A DNA stretch of 18,306 nucleotides, from the NCBI GenBank assembly GCA_047638815.1, contig JBLIMR010000051.1, forward strand, positions 1 to 18,306, given 5' to 3'. Position 1 is the stretch's first letter. Every line of letters begins with the position of its first letter. The position numbers and the translations under genes are program-made. Shown piece after piece: positions 14,816 through 18,306 of the stretch. Origin of the DNA: JAJRRH01 sp047638815 (GTDB lineage Bacteria > Bacteroidota > Bacteroidia > Flavobacteriales_D > JABDKJ01). The notes under the pieces were generated by a model, which ran no database searches, was not told the origin of the DNA, and saw only the letters and a list, made by a program, of their open reading frames with translations.

Positions 14816-17284
14816 ATGAAAAGATTAACGATAAATCGATTTGCCTTACTCTTCCTATTAATTTGTGGATCATTAAGTACAAGTGCACAAGGAATAATCT
14901 ATCAAACCTTGAATGCTAAACTCACAGATAAACAATCAACGCATGTTGATGTATTGGTTCCTGTAGAAGAGGAGATGTCTCAAAGTAAATATGCTTCGAA
15001 CATAGACCCTAATCTGTTATTGGAGGCTAATTTTTTCAATCCCAATCTAACGGCAATAAATGCATTGAAGTCAAACGATTTGGATTTAATTACCATTTCT
15101 TTGGACTTACCTGACATAGGATTAAGTGATATCGGATTGTATAGAAAGAACATCTTTACTGAAGATTTGGTCATTGATTCTGATGAAGGGGTTCTGTCTA
15201 ATAAAGACGCCAAAAAGATTTTATTCTACCGTGGGGTAGTATTGAATTATCCCAATAGTTTGGTTTCCATCACGATTTCTGGTGACGAAGTTTCAGGCAT
15301 GATTTCAATCGGTAATAACAATTATAATCTAGGTAAAATTAAAGGAATGTCAACGCATATACTTTATCATGAAAAAGACTTGAATTTGGCTCATGATTTT
15401 GTGTGCGGAGCGGTAGAAGATGAAATTGGGGATGCTAAACCAATTGGAAATTTTAATCCAGATAAAACAACTCAGTGCGTAAGAATTAGAGTAGAGGTAG
15501 ACAATGGTCTTACTAGTCAACTTGGAGGTCTAGTGGGTGCAACAAATTATGTTGCGAGCTTGTATAATGAAGTTATAACCTTGTATGCAAATGACAATAT
15601 TAGTGTAAATGTTTCTGAAGTTTTTATATGGCAAAACTCGAGCCCTTACAGCGGTGATTCTGGTCAGATACTTAATCAAATGAACAACACCTCTTCCAAT
15701 TCGGATATTACAACCTTACTTAGTTCACAAGGTAGTGGTGGTGTAGCTTGGTTAAGTGGTTTGTGCAGTACGTCTAATGCTACTAATTTTAACAGTATAA
15801 ATGGATTTCATTCTAATGTGCCAACTTATTCTTGGGATGTTGAGGTAGTTTCACATGAAATGGGACATAACCTGAGCTCTCCCCATACACATGCATGTGC
15901 TTGGAATGGAAACAATACGGCAATTGACGGGTGTGGACCAGACGCTGGTTACAGTGAAGGTTGCACTGGAACTTTGCCAGCTGGAGGTGGTACGATTATG
16001 AGTTATTGCCATTTGACTGCTGTTGGAATAGATTTCACAATGGGATTCGGTCCTCAACCGAGTCAAAGAATAAGAGATTATGTAGATGGTTCAGGTTGTT
16101 TGGGAACAGTATGTGCGGCAGCTCAGCCAACCTGTGATGATGGAATTTTGAACGGTACTGAAACTGGTATCGATTGCGGAAATGCTCAATGTGGTCCTTG
16201 CCCAACTTGTATTGATGGTATTCAAAATGGAAATGAAACAGGGATTGACTGCGGAGGTGCAGATTGTACTCCATGTCCATGTGCTGATGCCGGTATTATT
16301 CTAACGTTAAACTTCGATAATTATCCTGAAGAAACTTCTTGGGAATTGGCGAATGATTTAGGTGCAATCGTTGCAAGTGGTGGAACATATCCGAATGAAG
16401 CAGATGGCAGTACATTATCAATTCCGATGTGTGTTCCTGGAGGGTGTTATGACTTAACCATACTTGATTCGTTTGGAGATGGAATGTGCTGTAGTGTTGG
16501 AACCGGATCTTATGATTTGTCGGATTATGCTGGCAATAGTTTAGTATCAGGAGGTGATTTTACAAATTCAGAAACCACAAATATTTGTCTGGTAGATCAA
16601 AATACAATGGCAACACTTAACCTTAAGGCATTTCTTGAAGGACCATACGTTAATGCATCCGAATTAATGAATGACCTATTAAGATCTAATGGAGAATTGC
16701 CTTTAACGGAACCATATTCAGCAATGGGCTATTCTGTTCCTTCCACTTCAACAAGTATTGGTGTTCTAGGGCAAACTGGTAACGATGCGATAGTTGATTG
16801 GGTTCTTGTTGAATTAAGGAGTGGAGCAGATCCTACTTCTAGTATAGGTATGCAAGCTGCATTGATTCAAAGAGATGGAGACATTGTATCCGTTGATGGG
16901 ATTAGTCCAGTGAGTATGGACATAGGTTCGGAAACAAACGTATATGTTGTACTTCGACATAGAAATCATTTTGGAATAAGAACGGCCAACAGTTATCCAA
17001 TAGGAGGGACTATTAATGTGGAATTTTCTAATCCAAGTACAGCCTTATTTGGTTCGGGATCAGTAATATTGGTAGGAGCAAATAATGTTTTGATTTCTGG
17101 TGATGCTAATAGCGATGGTCAGATTAATTCAATTGATAAAAACATCTTTTGGCGTGTGCAAAATGGAATCGGTTTCGATTATGCCACTTTCAGATCTGAT
17201 TTTAACTTGGATGGGGCGGTGAACTCTGTAGATAAAAATTTCTTTTGGAGAATCAATAATTCAAAAGCTCAACAGTTGGATTAA
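14816..17284 (+). CDS. Secreted reprolysin-like zinc metalloprotease with dockerin-like C-terminal module
   Basis: Domains of this 822-residue protein, in order: signal peptide (1-24, ending S-A-Q); propeptide to about 215; catalytic domain about 218-430 with the zinc site H347-E-M-G-H351-N-L-S-S-P-H357 and the Met-turn T-I-M395-S-Y-C; two cysteine-rich C-x-D-G-I-x-N-G-x-E-T-G-I-D-C-G repeats (440-489); a beta domain about 490-592 with F-D-N-Y-P-E-E-T-S-W and D-S-F-G-D-G-M-C-C-S, common in Bacteroidota exoproteins; and the shared module (600-822), ending in QQLD. It should be a secreted M12-type endopeptidase made as an inactive precursor. C197, in DFVCG at the propeptide end, is a candidate cysteine switch that would hold the zinc until activation. 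The gene starts 53 bases after the choice-of-anchor B gene, and a paralogous propeptide begins the next gene. Substrate unknown; the family call is firm. Confidence 0.93.
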   Translation: MKRLTINRFALLFLLICGSLSTSAQGIIYQTLNAKLTDKQSTHVDVLVPVEEEMSQSKYASNIDPNLLLEANFFNPNLTAINALKSNDLDLITISLDLPDIGLSDIGLYRKNIFTEDLVIDSDEGVLSNKDAKKILFYRGVVLNYPNSLVSITISGDEVSGMISIGNNNYNLGKIKGMSTHILYHEKDLNLAHDFVCGAVEDEIGDAKPIGNFNPDKTTQCVRIRVEVDNGLTSQLGGLVGATNYVASLYNEVITLYANDNISVNVSEVFIWQNSSPYSGDSGQILNQMNNTSSNSDITTLLSSQGSGGVAWLSGLCSTSNATNFNSINGFHSNVPTYSWDVEVVSHEMGHNLSSPHTHACAWNGNNTAIDGCGPDAGYSEGCTGTLPAGGGTIMSYCHLTAVGIDFTMGFGPQPSQRIRDYVDGSGCLGTVCAAAQPTCDDGILNGTETGIDCGNAQCGPCPTCIDGIQNGNETGIDCGGADCTPCPCADAGIILTLNFDNYPEETSWELANDLGAIVASGGTYPNEADGSTLSIPMCVPGGCYDLTILDSFGDGMCCSVGTGSYDLSDYAGNSLVSGGDFTNSETTNICLVDQNTMATLNLKAFLEGPYVNASELMNDLLRSNGELPLTEPYSAMGYSVPSTSTSIGVLGQTGNDAIVDWVLVELRSGADPTSSIGMQAALIQRDGDIVSVDGISPVSMDIGSETNVYVVLRHRNHFGIRTANSYPIGGTINVEFSNPSTALFGSGSVILVGANNVLISGDANSDGQINSIDKNIFWRVQNGIGFDYATFRSDFNLDGAVNSVDKNFFWRINNSKAQQLD

Positions 17285-17673
17285 ATATTATTTAGCGATT
17301 AATATCTTCCCATTTTAAGTTGATTGAAAAACATGATGCAAGATATTAATCTGGAGGTCATCAAATATCACATAGACGTGCTGATGTTTTTTGGCGATAA
17401 AAACTAGACTATTCTTAATGATATTTTGATTTTTAGGTTGCTATTTTCTCATTGGTTTGGATTCATTTTGTCTTAGTAGAACTTTTCAATGGATTAGTCT
17501 AATTGTAAAAACTCTGACCTTTGTAACAGTTATATTTGGCTAGATAGTGTTTGCCAAATTTATGTTCCACTGCGTTACAATACAGTTTTATTTTTCACTT
17601 AAATAAAATATCGATTTATTTTGAACATTCATGAAGAGGTTGACACAAAACTGTTTTACAACCTAAATTATAT
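17285..17673. other. 389-base AT-rich gap with inverted repeats and no gene
   Basis: All frames contain frequent stops and I see no decayed coding sequence. Besides the 12-bp inverted repeat at 17297-17351, a 7-bp hairpin ATTTGGC/GCCAAAT lies at 17534-17559 and overlaps TATATTTG (17531-17538), a -7-like box with no well-spaced -33 TTTG. ACAGTTTT (17582-17589) has an inverted copy at 17647-17654 just before the next start codon. Confidence 0.5.
17297..17351. repeat. Perfect 12-bp inverted repeat after the metalloprotease gene
   Basis: GATTAATATCTT (17297-17308) is exactly complementary to AAGATATTAATC (17340-17351), with 31 bases between. It begins 13 bases after the metalloprotease stop codon. 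The stem is AT-rich and lacks a following T-run, so it could be a weak terminator, a 3' hairpin or a protein-binding site. Confidence 0.45.
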
Positions 17674-18306
17674 ATGAATATTAGTTTTACCAGAAAAGGT
17701 ATTTTTTCACACTTAATGGCTGCAATTCTTTGCGTCACTTCATCTAACATTATAGCTCAAGGCTATGTTGCTCAAAACCTAAATTCGAAAATGAATCTTA
17801 AACAGATTCAAACGGTTGATCTTTTAGTTTCAGTTAACGATAAAAACACACATCAAAATATGGTGCCTCAAGCGCTTGTTTCCAAAGCAGAATTTTTTGA
17901 ACTGAATGATAAAGCGATTCAAAAATTAAGAAAGAAAAATTTGGATGTGATTTCAGTTCCGATAACCTTACCAGAAGTTGGAAGGATAGACTTGAATCTA
18001 TATCGGCAAAGTATCTTTACTTCAGATCTAACAGCCATAACTATTCTAGGCAATGACCTTTCGAGTGTCGTAAATAAGACCATGTTTTATAGAGGCGTTG
18101 TTGCAAATGTGGAGATGAGTATTGCCTCTTTGACAATTACAGATGGCGAAATAAGCGGTGTAATATCTATAGGCCCCAATAACTTCAATATTGGTAAAAT
18201 AAAAGATCAAGAAGCACACATTATTTTTAGTGAAAAAGATTTGGATTTGGCTAACGATTTTATCTGTGATGCATCAGAGCTAAAGATGAATGATATTCAT
18301 CCCATG
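17674..18306 (+). CDS. 5' part of a second metalloprotease-like secreted protein (paralogous propeptide)
   Basis: The frame is open for 211 codons from the ATG at 17674 to the window edge. Residues 1-28 form a signal peptide (basic start, hydrophobic LMAAILCVTSSNIIA, cleavage before Q). The rest aligns along its whole length with the propeptide of the protease at 14816: shared features are the L-N-x-K start, A-x-F-F, L-Y-R-x-x-I-F-T-x-D-L, F-Y-R-G-V-V, I-x-G-x-I-S-G-V-I-S-I-G-like strands, N-x-G-K-I-K, E-K-D-L-x-L-A-x-D-F, and a cysteine at C198 equivalent to C197. It is therefore very likely a tandem paralogue encoding a second reprolysin-like protease, though the catalytic domain lies outside the window. 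Whether it also ends in the shared module cannot be seen. The leader is A/T-rich with no Shine-Dalgarno. Confidence 0.85.
   Translation, partial: MNISFTRKGIFSHLMAAILCVTSSNIIAQGYVAQNLNSKMNLKQIQTVDLLVSVNDKNTHQNMVPQALVSKAEFFELNDKAIQKLRKKNLDVISVPITLPEVGRIDLNLYRQSIFTSDLTAITILGNDLSSVVNKTMFYRGVVANVEMSIASLTITDGEISGVISIGPNNFNIGKIKDQEAHIIFSEKDLDLANDFICDASELKMNDIHPM

Noticed and set aside
9232..18306. Possible mobile element or genomic island carrying the secreted-protein genes
   Set aside because: No transposase, integrase, tRNA or terminal repeats are visible; base composition looks similar to the neighbouring genes by eye. Local duplication explains the pattern.

Overview
The window comes from a member of the Bacteroidota, most likely a T9SS-bearing marine or environmental lineage near Saprospiria or Flavobacteriia. 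The signs are SprB-type repeats with a gliding-motility/type IX type B C-terminal domain at the left edge, choice-of-anchor B and ASPIC/UnbV families, AT-rich DNA, A-rich leaders without Shine-Dalgarno sites, and a promoter close to the Bacteroidota TTTG/TAnnTTTG type. The genus cannot be fixed from the sequence. I saw no tRNA, rRNA, CRISPR array, transposase or integrase.

Left part (1-9043): a mostly ordinary chromosomal stretch. It holds the 3' end of a large SprB-repeat surface protein, an exported protein of unknown function, a lipocalin-like lipoprotein, a membrane-anchored metallophosphoesterase, a small unknown cytosolic protein, a 37-kDa-type nucleoid-associated protein, a DEAD-box RNA helicase (motif II reads DEMD), a BadF/BadG-type N-acetylglucosamine kinase, and the lipoprotein maturation enzyme Lgt. 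Between the phosphoesterase and the small unknown gene is a decayed gene (3511-3834, minus strand) with two internal stop codons, readable only when translated through the stops.

Right part (about 9.2-18.3 kb): a plus-strand row of large secreted proteins. In order: a truncated, frameshifted pseudogene; an intact FG-GAP/VCBS beta-propeller plus ASPIC/UnbV protein, which is its paralogue; a choice-of-anchor B (LVIVD-repeat) protein; a reprolysin-like zinc metalloprotease; and the start of a second protein with the same propeptide as that protease, cut by the window edge.

The most interesting observation joins the right-hand genes. Three intact proteins with unrelated N-terminal domains, and the pseudogene, end in the same module of about 223-230 residues. 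It has a beta-rich half (VDWV-x-VE-x-R and RH-x-NH motifs) followed by two dockerin-like calcium loops with a DKN-xx-W-R signature, and in the intact genes it ends at the same QLD-stop. None has a recognisable type A or type B T9SS tail after it, so the module occupies the slot where a sorting or anchoring signal is expected. My inference is that it is a C-terminal sorting, attachment or docking domain that spread here by duplication. Identity between the pseudogene and its intact neighbour rises from under 60% (propeller) to about 75% (ASPIC) to about 88% (module), consistent with conversion or selection acting on the module.
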